From contig NZ_SLYP02000001.1 of NCBI RefSeq assembly GCF_004341505.2, positions 648,501 through 712,500 of the forward strand: 64,000 bases of DNA, read 5' to 3'. The stretch comes from Sphingomonas sp. JUb134 (GTDB taxonomy: Bacteria > Pseudomonadota > Alphaproteobacteria > Sphingomonadales > Sphingomonadaceae). The notes under the pieces were generated by a model, which saw only the letters and a program-made list of their open reading frames with translations, was not told the DNA's origin and made no database searches. Of the stretch, positions 16,883 to 25,496 are shown piece after piece (the first letter of the stretch is position 1; the number at the start of each line of letters is the position of its first letter). Made by a program: the position numbers and the translations under genes.

Positions 16883-17160
16883 CCAGCACGGCCGATCCCG
16901 TCGAGCCGATCGCGGGCTTCTTTGCCCCGGTGCATCGGGCGCTGACCGAGCCGATCCTGCTCGGCGGCGCCCCTCGCTCGCTAGCCATCGTCAACGGCAC
17001 GCTGGCGGGCGCGATCGGCCTCGGACTGCGGCTCTGGATCGCCGGTCTCGCCATCTGGGCCATCGGCCATGCGCTCTCGGTATGGGCCGCGCGCCGCGAT
17101 CCGCAGTTCGTGGACGTGGCCCGCCGCCACCTCCGCTATCCGGCGTGGATGCGGCCATGA
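16879..17160 (+). CDS. trbD: TrbD (VirB3-like)
   Basis: A 93-residue inner-membrane protein of the VirB3/TrbD family, which docks with the VirB4/TrbE ATPase. After a GFFAPVHRALTEPILLGGAPR leader it has two adjacent hydrophobic segments (SLAIVNGTLAGAIGLGL and LWIAGLAIWAIGHALSVWAA) and ends with RRDPQFVDVARRHLRYPAWM, the typical TrbD C-terminus. Overlaps on both sides show tight operon coupling. Confidence 0.92.
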   Translation: MTSTADPVEPIAGFFAPVHRALTEPILLGGAPRSLAIVNGTLAGAIGLGLRLWIAGLAIWAIGHALSVWAARRDPQFVDVARRHLRYPAWMRP

Positions 17161-19613
17161 TGAGCCTGCGCGAATACAGGAATCGCGCCTCCCACCTGGC
17201 CGACTTCCTGCCCTGGGCCGCGCTGGTCGGCGAAGGCGTCGTTCTCAACAAGGACGGATCGTTCCAGCGCACAGCGCGCTTTCGCGGCCCCGATCTCGAC
17301 AGCGCCACGCCCGCCGAGCTGGTCGCCACCACGGCGCGGCTCAACAACGCGCTCCGCCGCCTGGGCTCGGGCTGGGCGATCTTCGTCGAGGCGCAGCGCA
17401 CGCCCGCGCTCGACTACCCGGAATCGGAGTTTCCCGATCCGGTCTCGGCGCTCGTGGACATGGAGCGGCGCGAACAGTTCCGCGAGGAGGGCGCGCATTT
17501 CGAGAGCGCCTATTATCTGACGCTGCTGTGGATGCCGCCGGCCGAGGAAGCCGCGCGGGCCGAAGGCTGGCTCTACGAGGGCCGGTCCACCAGCGGCGTC
17601 GATCCGTGGGAGCTGCTCAAGGGCTTCACGGATCGCAGCGACCGCGTTCTCAATCTGGTCGAAGGCTTCGTGCCCGAGGTCCGCTGGCTCGATGACGGCG
17701 AGACGCTGACCTACCTGCACAGCACCATCTCGACCCGGCACCAGCGGGTGCGTGTCCCCGAGACGCCGATGCACCTGGACGCGCTGCTCGCCGACGAGCC
17801 GCTGACCGGCGGGCTCGAACCGCGCCTGGGCGACCATCATCTGCGCACGCTGACGATCACGGGATTCCCGAGCGTCACCTTTCCCGGCCTGCTCGACGAG
17901 CTGAACCGGCTCGCCTTCGAGTATCGCTGGGCGACCCGCGCGATCATGCTCGACAAGACCGACGCGACCAAGCTGCTGACCCGCATCCGCCGCCAGTGGT
18001 TCGCCAAGCGTAAATCGGTCGCGGCGATCCTTAAGGAAGTGATGACCAACGAGGCGTCCACGCTGCTCGACAGCGACGCCTCCAACAAAGCCGCCGACGC
18101 CGACATCGCCCTACAGGAGCTGGGCTCCGACTATGCCGGCATGGCCTACGTCACCGCGACGGTGACGGTATGGGATCGCGATCCCGCCATCGCCGCCGAG
18201 AAGCTGCGGCTGGTCGAGAAGGTCATTCAGGGCCGCGACTTCACCGTCATCCCCGAGGGCATGAACGCGATCGAGGCATGGTTGGGGTCTCTGCCCGGTC
18301 ACACCTACGCCAACGTCCGCCAGCCCCCGATCTCCACGATCAATCTCGCCCACCTGATCCCCCTGTCAGCGGTATGGGCGGGGCCGGAACGGGACGAGCA
18401 CTTCGGACAACCCCCCTTGCTCTACGGCAGGACCGAAGGCTCGACCCCGTTCCGGTTTTCCCTTCACCCTGACGGCAGCGATGTCGGGCACACGCTGATC
18501 GTCGGCCCGACCGGCGCGGGCAAGTCCGTCCTGCTCGCCCTCATGGCGATGCAGTTCCGCCGCTACGAGAAGGCCCAGGTCTTCGCCTTCGACTTCGGCG
18601 GCTCGATTCGCGCCGCCGCGCTGGCGACCGGCGGAGACTGGCAGGATCTCGGCGGCGGGCTCTCCGACGACAGCGACGGCGGCGTCCAGTTGCAGCCGCT
18701 CGCCCGCATCGACGATCCGGCCGAACGCGCCTGGGCCGCCGAATGGCTGGCGGCGATCCTCGCGAGCGAAGGCGTCGCCGTCGATCCCCAGGCCAAGGAG
18801 CATATCTGGTCGGCGCTGGGTTCGCTTGCCAGCGCGCCGATGCCGGAACGCACGCTGACAGGGCTCGCGGTCCTGTTGCAGAGCCAGCAGCTCAAGCAGG
18901 CGCTCGCGCCCTATTGCATCGGCGGGCCGTGGGGTCGGCTGCTCGACGCTGAGGCCGAGCGGCTGGGCGAAGCCGACATGCAGGCGTTCGAGACCGAGGG
19001 GCTGGTCGGGGCCGGCTCGGCGGCCGCGGTGCTCTCCTATCTGTTCCACCGCATCGAGGGCCGGCTGGACGGCTCGCCGACGCTCATCATCATCGACGAA
19101 GGCTGGCTGGTCCTCGACAGTCCGGACTTCGCCGCGCAGCTCCGCGAATGGCTGAAGACCCTGCGCAAGCGCAACGCCAGCGTCGTCTTCGCGACGCAGA
19201 GCCTCGCCGACATCGAGACGTCGAGCATCGCGCCGGCCATCATCGAGAGCTGCCCGACGCGCATCTTCCTGCCGAACGAGCGCGCGGCCGAGCCGCAGAT
19301 CGCGGCCATCTACGAGAGGTTCGGTCTCAACGCCCGGCAGATCGAAATCCTCAGCCGGGCCACGCCCAAGAGGGATTATTACTGTCAAAGCAGGCGCGGC
19401 AATCGCCTGTTCGAGCTGGGGCTGGGTGAGGTCGCGCTGACCTTCGCCGCCGCGTCGTCGAAAACCGACCAGCTCGCCATCGCCGACATCATCGAAACCC
19501 ACGGGGCGCCCGCCTTCGCGGCCGAATGGCTGCGCCATCGCGGCTGCGCCTGGGCTGTCGAGCTTCTTCCCCCCGATCCCCCACGCCAACCCCAGCAGGA
19601 GTTACCTCTATGA
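17157..19613 (+). CDS. trbE: TrbE, VirB4-like conjugation ATPase
   Basis: An 818-residue inner-face ATPase, the largest motor of the T4SS. The N-terminal CagE/VirB4 domain opens MMSLREYRNRASHLADFLPWAALVGEGVVLNKDGSFQRT. Walker A is VGPTGAGKSVLLALM near residue 450, and Walker B is LIIIDEGWLVL near 648, followed by the KTLRKRNASVVFATQSLADIE motif. The first of two adjacent ATGs overlaps the trbD stop. Full length for the family. Confidence 0.95.
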   Translation: MMSLREYRNRASHLADFLPWAALVGEGVVLNKDGSFQRTARFRGPDLDSATPAELVATTARLNNALRRLGSGWAIFVEAQRTPALDYPESEFPDPVSALVDMERREQFREEGAHFESAYYLTLLWMPPAEEAARAEGWLYEGRSTSGVDPWELLKGFTDRSDRVLNLVEGFVPEVRWLDDGETLTYLHSTISTRHQRVRVPETPMHLDALLADEPLTGGLEPRLGDHHLRTLTITGFPSVTFPGLLDELNRLAFEYRWATRAIMLDKTDATKLLTRIRRQWFAKRKSVAAILKEVMTNEASTLLDSDASNKAADADIALQELGSDYAGMAYVTATVTVWDRDPAIAAEKLRLVEKVIQGRDFTVIPEGMNAIEAWLGSLPGHTYANVRQPPISTINLAHLIPLSAVWAGPERDEHFGQPPLLYGRTEGSTPFRFSLHPDGSDVGHTLIVGPTGAGKSVLLALMAMQFRRYEKAQVFAFDFGGSIRAAALATGGDWQDLGGGLSDDSDGGVQLQPLARIDDPAERAWAAEWLAAILASEGVAVDPQAKEHIWSALGSLASAPMPERTLTGLAVLLQSQQLKQALAPYCIGGPWGRLLDAEAERLGEADMQAFETEGLVGAGSAAAVLSYLFHRIEGRLDGSPTLIIIDEGWLVLDSPDFAAQLREWLKTLRKRNASVVFATQSLADIETSSIAPAIIESCPTRIFLPNERAAEPQIAAIYERFGLNARQIEILSRATPKRDYYCQSRRGNRLFELGLGEVALTFAAASSKTDQLAIADIIETHGAPAFAAEWLRHRGCAWAVELLPPDPPRQPQQELPL

Positions 19614-20326
19614 CCCGCTTCCCCCTGCGCCGCGCCATCCTGGCCGGCGTCCTCGCCAGCGCGGCCGTCGTGCCGATGATCGCGCCCATGCCGGCCTACG
19701 CGCAGTTCGGCGGCATCGTCTATGACCCGACCAACTACGCGCAGAACGTGCTGACCGCCGCGCGGTCGCTCCAGCAGATCAACAATCAGATCCAGCAAAT
19801 CCAGAACCAGGCGACGAGCCTCATCAACGAGGCGCGCAACCTGACCTCGCTGCCGTTCAGCTCGCTCCAGCAGCTCCAGCAGCAGGTGCAGCGCACCCAG
19901 CAGCTTCTGAGCGAGGCGCAGCGCATCGCCTACGACGTGCAGGACATCCAGCAGGCGTTCAGCGGCCGCTACAGGGGCGCGGCGCTGACCGGCGATCACG
20001 CGCAGATGGTCGCCAATGCGAACGCCCGCTGGGAGGATAGCGTCGGCGCCTTTCAGGATGCCTTGCAGGTGCAGGCCGGCGTCGTCGGCAACATCGAAGG
20101 CACGCGCACGACGATGGACAGCCTGGTCTCGGCCAGCCAGTCGGCGACGGGCGCGCTCCAGGCGGCGCAGGCGGGCAACCAGCTCCTTGCGCTGCAATCG
20201 CAGCAGCTCGCGGACCTCACCGCCGCCGTCGCGGCGCAGGGCCGGGCGCAGGCGCTGCAATCCGCCCGCCAGGCGGCCGAGGAAGCCGAAGGGCGCGAGC
20301 GGTTCCGCCGCTTCATGGGCAACTGA
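19610..20326 (+). CDS. trbJ: TrbJ (VirB5-like)
   Basis: A 238-residue secreted protein, minor pilus tip component. A signal peptide ends at MPAYAQFGG (about residue 33). Glutamine-rich coiled coils follow (LQQINNQIQQIQNQATSLINEARNL, LQQLQQQVQRTQQLLSEAQRI). The last residues, EEAEGRERFRRFMGN, closely resemble the end of the separate minus-strand gene at 25188. The ATG overlaps the trbE stop. Confidence 0.93.
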   Translation: MTRFPLRRAILAGVLASAAVVPMIAPMPAYAQFGGIVYDPTNYAQNVLTAARSLQQINNQIQQIQNQATSLINEARNLTSLPFSSLQQLQQQVQRTQQLLSEAQRIAYDVQDIQQAFSGRYRGAALTGDHAQMVANANARWEDSVGAFQDALQVQAGVVGNIEGTRTTMDSLVSASQSATGALQAAQAGNQLLALQSQQLADLTAAVAAQGRAQALQSARQAAEEAEGRERFRRFMGN

Positions 20327-20334
20327 GACGCCCG

Positions 20335-20637
20335 ATGTCGCGCACGGCGAAGATCGCAGGGGTGGCGGCGCTGGCCGGGCTGATGATGACGGTGGCGATC
20401 GTCGCCGCCGTCCAGCCCGATGAGCCTGCGCCGGCGCCGCCGCTCGTCCTGCCGGCTGACGAAGGCCAGGCCAGGCTCGCCCGCGAGCTTGATCGCTGCG
20501 CCTCGCTGACCATGCCGGACAGCGGCTGCGAAGCGGCCTGGGCCGCCAACCGCCGCCGCTTCTTCCGCCAGGACGAGTCCACGCCTGCGACGGAACGCGG
20601 CGGCGACATGGCGCCGGATGAAGGCGCCCGGCCATGA
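20335..20637 (+). CDS. trbK: putative entry exclusion protein TrbK-alt
   Basis: A 100-residue protein in the position where RP4 carries trbK, between trbJ and trbL. One N-terminal membrane anchor (IAGVAALAGLMMTVAIVAAVQ) precedes a periplasmic part with two cysteines (LDRCASLTMPDSGCEAAWAANRRRFF), the TrbK-alt signature. It would block redundant entry of a related element from another donor. It overlaps trbL by ATGA. Confidence 0.8.
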   Translation: MSRTAKIAGVAALAGLMMTVAIVAAVQPDEPAPAPPLVLPADEGQARLARELDRCASLTMPDSGCEAAWAANRRRFFRQDESTPATERGGDMAPDEGARP

Positions 20638-22019
20638 ACGACACCGGCGTTATCGACAATTTCCTCAACGTCTTCACCGGCTACATCGACAGCGGATTCG
20701 GGCTGCTCGGCGGCGAGGTCGCGTTCCTCTCGACCACGCTGATCGCCATCGACGTGACGCTCGCCGGCCTGTTCTGGGCCTGGGGCGCGGACGAGGACGT
20801 GCTTCAGCGCCTCGTCAAGAAGACGCTCTACATCGGCACCTTCGCCTTCATCATCGGCAATTTCGCGCTGCTCGCGACCATCGTGTTCGAGAGCTTCGCC
20901 GGGCTCGGCCTCCAGGCCAGCGGCGGCGCCATGACGATCGACGAGTTCATGAAGCCCGGCACGATCGCGGCGAAGGGGCTCGAAGCGGCCAAGCCGCTGC
21001 TCGATGCGGCGGGGCAGTTCTCCAGCCTTTGGGCCGTGTTCTCGAACCTCGCGCTGATCCTCGTGCTGCTGCTCGCCTGGGTGATTGTGGTGCTCGCCTT
21101 CTTCATCATCGCCGTGCAGGTCTTCATCACGCTGATTGAGTTCAAGCTGGTCACGTTGGCTGGGTTCGTCCTGCTGCCGTTCGCCTTCTTCAACAAGACC
21201 GCCTTCATGGCCGAGAAGGTGCTGGGCCATGTCGTCTCGACCGGCATCAAGGTGCTGGTGCTCGCGGTCATCACCGGCATCGGCACCACCCTGTTCAGCC
21301 AGTTCACCGGCGCGGCCCTCGGCCCCGCGCCCGACATCAATCAGGTCATGGCCATCGCGCTCGCCGCGCTGTCGCTCCTGGGCCTGTCGATCTTCGGCCC
21401 TTCGATCGCCAACGGCATCGTCTCGGGCGGCCCGCAACTCGGCGCGGGCGCGGCGGCCGGCACCGCGCTGGCCGCAGGCGGCGCGCTGGTCGGCGGCGCG
21501 GCGGCGGCGCGGCTTGGCGTCGGCGCCGCCGGTTCCGCCCTCGGCGCGGCCGGCCGGATGACCGGCGCCGCCGCGCGTGGCGGCGCTCAGATGGCAGGCG
21601 GTGCGACCAGCGCCTACAGCCTCGGGTCGCTGGGCAAGAGCGGCGCCGGCGCTGTCGCGGGCGGCATGGCCGCTGTCGGCCAAGCGGCGGCGGGAAGCGC
21701 GGCGAGCGCCGTCCTCTCGCCCTTGCGCAAGGCGGCCGCCAAGGGCGGCGCGGCGATGAAGGCCAATTTCCGCTCGGGCGCCCGCGCCGGATTCACCGCC
21801 ACCGGCGGCACGATCACCGGCGGACCCGCATCCGCCACCCCGGCCGCCGCAACCGCTGGCGGTCCCGCGCCGGCCGGCACGTCCGTCCAGCCCGCATGGG
21901 CGGCCGCGATTAAACGCCGCCAGGCCGTCAGCCACGGCGCGACCGTCCTCGCCCACACCATGAAGGCTGGCGACAGCCACGGCGGCGGAGCCGGTCCCGA
22001 CATCAAAGAGAAGGACTGA
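20634..22019 (+). CDS. trbL: TrbL, polytopic channel protein (VirB6-like)
   Basis: A 461-residue inner-membrane protein of the TrbL/VirB6 family. The first 270 residues carry about five membrane helices, including TTLIAIDVTLAGLFWAWG, ALILVLLLAWVIVVLAFFIIAVQVFITLIEFKLVTLAGFVLLPFAFF and MAIALAALSLLGLSIFG. The C-terminal 180 residues are a Gly/Ala-rich low-complexity tail, normal for TrbL. It begins inside the trbK stop. Confidence 0.93.
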   Translation: MNDTGVIDNFLNVFTGYIDSGFGLLGGEVAFLSTTLIAIDVTLAGLFWAWGADEDVLQRLVKKTLYIGTFAFIIGNFALLATIVFESFAGLGLQASGGAMTIDEFMKPGTIAAKGLEAAKPLLDAAGQFSSLWAVFSNLALILVLLLAWVIVVLAFFIIAVQVFITLIEFKLVTLAGFVLLPFAFFNKTAFMAEKVLGHVVSTGIKVLVLAVITGIGTTLFSQFTGAALGPAPDINQVMAIALAALSLLGLSIFGPSIANGIVSGGPQLGAGAAAGTALAAGGALVGGAAAARLGVGAAGSALGAAGRMTGAAARGGAQMAGGATSAYSLGSLGKSGAGAVAGGMAAVGQAAAGSAASAVLSPLRKAAAKGGAAMKANFRSGARAGFTATGGTITGGPASATPAAATAGGPAPAGTSVQPAWAAAIKRRQAVSHGATVLAHTMKAGDSHGGGAGPDIKEKD

Positions 22020-22025
22020 TCCTCC

Positions 22026-22709
22026 ATGTTCCGACGCCCCACCATTCGCTACGGCCAGCCCCCCGAACCCACCACACCCTATCAGCGCGCCGCGCAGGTC
22101 TGGGACGACCGCATCGGCTCGGCGCGCGTGCAGGCGAAGAACTGGCGTCTCGCCTTCTTCGGCGCGCTTGCCCTGTCCGGTGGGCTCTCGGCCGGCCTCG
22201 TCTGGCAATCCGCCCGCGGCCACATCGTCCCCTGGGTTGTCCAGGTCGATCGACTGGGCGAGGCGCAGGCCGTCGCGCCAGCCGAGGCCAGCTATCGCCC
22301 GACCGATCCGCAGATCGCGTTCCATCTCGCCCGCTTCATCGAGCAGGTCAGGGCGATCCCGGCCGATCCGGTCATCGTCCGCCAGAACTGGCTGCGCGCC
22401 TACGACTTCACGACCGATCGGGGCGCGATGGCGCTCAATGACTACGCCCGCGCCAATGATCCCTTCGCCAATGTCGGCCGGGTGCAGGTCGCGGTGGACG
22501 TCTCCAGCGTGATCCGCGCCTCGCCCGACAGCTTCCGCGTCGCCTGGACCGAGCGGCGCTATCAGGACGGGAGCCTCGCCACCACCGAACACTGGTCGGC
22601 GATCCTCACCATCGTCGTGCAACCGCCGCGCACGCCCGACGCGCTGCGCAAGAACCCGCTCGGCGTGTTCGTCAACGCCCTCAACTGGAGCAAGGAGTTG
22701 TCGCAATGA
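22026..22709 (+). CDS. trbF: TrbF (VirB8-like)
   Basis: A 227-residue bitopic inner-membrane assembly factor. A short cytoplasmic part (TPYQRAAQVWDDRIGSARVQAKNWRLAFFG) leads into one membrane helix near residues 45-60. The periplasmic VirB8-like domain follows (ESNP-type core replaced by ANDPFANVGRVQVAVDVSSVIR, then SFRVAWTERRYQDG). It ends KNPLGVFVNALNWSKEL, the usual TrbF tail. It overlaps trbG. Confidence 0.93.
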   Translation: MFRRPTIRYGQPPEPTTPYQRAAQVWDDRIGSARVQAKNWRLAFFGALALSGGLSAGLVWQSARGHIVPWVVQVDRLGEAQAVAPAEASYRPTDPQIAFHLARFIEQVRAIPADPVIVRQNWLRAYDFTTDRGAMALNDYARANDPFANVGRVQVAVDVSSVIRASPDSFRVAWTERRYQDGSLATTEHWSAILTIVVQPPRTPDALRKNPLGVFVNALNWSKELSQ

Positions 22710-23722
22710 CCTGGCAATCCGCCCACCATGCCGCCAGCGCGGCAATGCTGCTTTCCGCAACCGCGCTCGCCGGCTGCGCCACCACGTCCGCAAAGCCGCC
22801 GGCCATCGCCTACGACGATCCGCCGCGCGAGATCGCGGCGACGCCGGCCGCACAGCCGCCGCGCGCCGTCGAGGTGGTGACGATCCCCGAACCCTTGCCG
22901 CTCCCCGGCCAATTGAAGCCGCTCGCGGCCGGGACGGCGACGTCCGAGCCCGCCGATCCGCGCCGCCGCGTCGGGGCCGCGAACGCGGCCGCCCGCGTGC
23001 AGCCCACCCGCGACGGTTATGTGAACGCCATCCAGCAATATCCCTGGACGCAGGGCGCGCTCTATCAGGTCTATACCGCGCCCGGCCAGGTGACGGACAT
23101 CGCCTTGCAGGAAGGGGAGCAGCTTGTGGGGCCGGGGCCGGTCGCGGCCGGCGATACGGTCAGGTGGATCATCGGCGACACGGTGAGCGGCAGCGGGCAG
23201 ACCGCGCGCGTGCATATTCTCGTGAAGCCCACCCGCCCCGACATCGGCACGAATCTGGTCATCAACACCGACCGGCGCACCTATCACATCGAACTGCGCG
23301 CGACAGCTTCGACCTATATGGCCTCCGTCTCCTGGACCTACCCGCAGGACCAGCTCATCGCGCTACGCAGCGCCAATGCCGCCGCTGCCGTCTCGGCCCC
23401 CGTCGCCGCCGGCATCGACCTCGCCGCCCTCAATTTCCGCTACCGGATCGAGGGCGACCGCGTGCCGTGGAAGCCCGTCCGCGCCTTCGACGATTCCGCC
23501 CAGGTGTTCATCGAGTTTCCGGCCGGGATCTCGCAGGGCGAGATCCCGCCGCTGTTCGTGACCGGCGCGGCCGGCGATGCCGAGCTGGTCAATTACCGGG
23601 TGCAGGGCCGCTACATGGTGGTGGACCGGCTGTTCGCCGCCGCCGAGCTGCGCCTGGGCGACCGGCGCAGCGAGCAGCGCGTCCGCATCGTGCGTGACGA
23701 CGGGCGCAGGGGGCGGCCGTGA
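22706..23722 (+). CDS. trbG: TrbG (VirB9-like outer-membrane complex lipoprotein)
   Basis: A 338-residue outer-membrane core component. A lipobox, LAGC (cysteine near residue 24), indicates lipidation. The VirB9-like region includes YPWTQGALYQVYTAPGQVTDIALQEGE and HIELRATASTYMASVSWTYP, then FRYRIEGDRVPWKPVRAFDDSAQVFIEFP near the C-terminus. It overlaps trbF and trbI by ATGA or GTGA junctions. Confidence 0.94.
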   Translation: MTWQSAHHAASAAMLLSATALAGCATTSAKPPAIAYDDPPREIAATPAAQPPRAVEVVTIPEPLPLPGQLKPLAAGTATSEPADPRRRVGAANAAARVQPTRDGYVNAIQQYPWTQGALYQVYTAPGQVTDIALQEGEQLVGPGPVAAGDTVRWIIGDTVSGSGQTARVHILVKPTRPDIGTNLVINTDRRTYHIELRATASTYMASVSWTYPQDQLIALRSANAAAAVSAPVAAGIDLAALNFRYRIEGDRVPWKPVRAFDDSAQVFIEFPAGISQGEIPPLFVTGAAGDAELVNYRVQGRYMVVDRLFAAAELRLGDRRSEQRVRIVRDDGRRGRP

Positions 23723-24951
23723 CCGATCCCGCCGGCAATACCCCGCCCGAAGGGGCCGCACCGCAAGCGCCGCGCGCCGACCCTCAAGCCTTCCAGCTTC
23801 GGGGCGACCCGCCCCGCGTCATGCGGCTTTCGCGCAAGGCGCTGGCCCTCATGGGCGTTGCCGCCGGCCTCGGCATCGGCGGCTCGCTGATCTACGCGCT
23901 CAAGCCGCCGGGCGAGAAGGAGGCCAAGGAACTCTACAGCACCGACAGCCGCGCCACGTCCGAGACCATCACCTCCGGGCCGCGCGACTACAGCCAGGCG
24001 CCGAAACTCGGCCCGCCGCTTCCCGGCGATCTCGGCGGCCCAATCGTCTCCGCCCAGCAGCGCGGGGAGAATGTCCCGGTCCCGCCGGTCGGTGCCCGGC
24101 CCGATCCGCGCGCCCAGGCCGAGGAAGCCGCCCGCCAGCGCGCCCAGCAGGAACGCGACGCCGCGCGCATGAGCGGCGTGTTCCTCGGCGGCAGCAGCGC
24201 CGGGGCCGCTGCGATGCCGTCCCTGCCGAACTTCGCAATGGCAGCGCCGGACGCCGCCGCTCCGCGGCCCCCAGGACAACCAGATGGCTCGGCCGCGCAG
24301 GGCGACCAAGCCGCCAAGCGGGCCTTCATGGCCCAGGCGCCCAATGCGCGCACGGTGAGCGTCGAGCGCCTGGCCGCGCCAGCCTCGCCCAACATCGTGC
24401 AGGCCGGCAGCATCATCCCGGCGGCGCTCATCACCGGCATCCGTTCGGACCTTCCGGGGCAGATCACCGCCCAGGTGACGGCCAACGTCTATGACAGCCC
24501 TACGGGCCGCATCCTGCTCATCCCGCAAGGCGCCCGGCTGATCGGCGAATATGACAGCGAGATCGCCGCCGGACAGACCCGCGCGCTGCTCGCCTGGGAT
24601 CGGCTTATCATGCCGGACGGCCGCTCGATCGTTCTCGAGCGCCAGCCCGGTGCCGACGCGGCCGGCTATGCTGGCCTACAGGACCGCGTGAACCAGCATT
24701 GGGGCAATCTCCTGAAAGCCGCCGCCGTCTCGACGCTGCTCGGCGTCGGCGCCGAGCTGGGCGCGGACAGCGAGGACGACCTGACTCGCGCGCTCAGGCG
24801 CGGCTCGCAGGACACCATCAACCAGACCGGCCAGCAGATCGTGCGGCGGCAATTGAATGTGCAGCCGACGCTCACCATCCGGCCGGGGCATCCGCTGCGC
24901 GTGGTCCTGACCCGCGACCTCGTATTGGAGCCGGTTGGAGGCGCACGATGA
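23719..24951 (+). CDS. trbI: TrbI (VirB10-like)
   Basis: A 410-residue scaffold that spans inner and outer membranes. One N-terminal membrane helix (ALALMGVAAGLGIGGSLIYAL, about residues 42-62) is followed by a proline- and glutamine-rich spacer. The VirB10 beta-barrel domain follows (IQAGSIIPAALITGIRSDLPG-type segment, NVYDSPTGRILLIPQGARLIGEYDS, LIMPDGRSIVLERQPGADAAGYAGLQD). It starts with GTG overlapping the trbG stop and overlaps the DUF2274 gene by ATGA. Confidence 0.94.
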   Translation: MTDPAGNTPPEGAAPQAPRADPQAFQLRGDPPRVMRLSRKALALMGVAAGLGIGGSLIYALKPPGEKEAKELYSTDSRATSETITSGPRDYSQAPKLGPPLPGDLGGPIVSAQQRGENVPVPPVGARPDPRAQAEEAARQRAQQERDAARMSGVFLGGSSAGAAAMPSLPNFAMAAPDAAAPRPPGQPDGSAAQGDQAAKRAFMAQAPNARTVSVERLAAPASPNIVQAGSIIPAALITGIRSDLPGQITAQVTANVYDSPTGRILLIPQGARLIGEYDSEIAAGQTRALLAWDRLIMPDGRSIVLERQPGADAAGYAGLQDRVNQHWGNLLKAAAVSTLLGVGAELGADSEDDLTRALRRGSQDTINQTGQQIVRRQLNVQPTLTIRPGHPLRVVLTRDLVLEPVGGAR

Positions 24952-25169
24952 GCAAATTGAAGCTGGGGCCGCTGGCCGACGATCGGCCGGTCAAGCTCTC
25001 TGTGGAGCTGCCCGCCGCCGTGCATCGCGACTTGCAAGCCTATGCCGCCGCGCTCGCGGCCGAGACCGGGGGATCGCCGGTCCCGCCCGACAAGCTGGTC
25101 GCGCCGATGCTCACCCGGTTCATGGAAACCGACCGGGCCTTTCGCCGGCACCGCGCGCAGGGGAAATGA
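24948..25169 (+). CDS. DUF2274 domain-containing protein
   Basis: A 73-residue protein that always closes this type of trb operon. The sequence (KLKLGPLADDRPVKLSVELPAAVHRDLQAYAAALAAETG, then PPDKLVAPMLTRFMETDRAF) is compatible with a ribbon-helix-helix fold, so a regulatory role is possible but unproven. It is coupled to trbI by an ATGA overlap. It ends 18 bp before the stop of a convergent gene. Confidence 0.9.
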   Translation: MSKLKLGPLADDRPVKLSVELPAAVHRDLQAYAAALAAETGGSPVPPDKLVAPMLTRFMETDRAFRRHRAQGK

Positions 25170-25187
25170 GGGCCGCGTTCGCTCGCC

Positions 25188-25496
25188 TCAATTCCCCATG
25201 AACTTCTTGAAACGCTCCCGGCCTTCCGCCTCGATCACGGCCTGCTCGGCGTTGGCACACTCGTCGCCGCGCGCCGTTCCTTCCGCGCATTGCGCCACGA
25301 CCTGCCGCGCTTCATCGAGATGCGCCGCGAAATACTGCATCCCGCGCGGCTCAGCCGGCGCCGGGACGGCGGCAGGCGGGCCGGCGACGATCGCCGTCCG
25401 CTCGACGGGGACGATGATCGGGCGGAGGACGAAGCCCGCCCCGAACCCGATGATGAGCGTGACCAGCACGATGATGAGTGTCTTTCCTTGCGTCAT
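25188..25496 (-). CDS. small membrane-anchored TrbK-like protein
   Basis: A 102-residue protein with one N-terminal membrane helix (LIIVLVTLIIGFGAGFVLRP) and a periplasmic part with two cysteines (CAEGTARGDECANAEQAV). It ends EAEGRERFKKFMGN, almost identical to the end of TrbJ. The layout of anchor, paired cysteines and basic/aromatic C-terminus resembles entry exclusion proteins, so it may be a second exclusion factor (inference). It is convergent to the trb operon, and its start overlaps the LysR stop region by four bases. Confidence 0.6.
   Translation of the reverse strand: MTQGKTLIIVLVTLIIGFGAGFVLRPIIVPVERTAIVAGPPAAVPAPAEPRGMQYFAAHLDEARQVVAQCAEGTARGDECANAEQAVIEAEGRERFKKFMGN

Noticed and set aside
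20313..22853. 846-codon minus-strand open frame across trbK-trbL-trbF
   Set aside because: It spans three well-identified plus-strand genes and their junctions; a shadow of GC-rich coding DNA.
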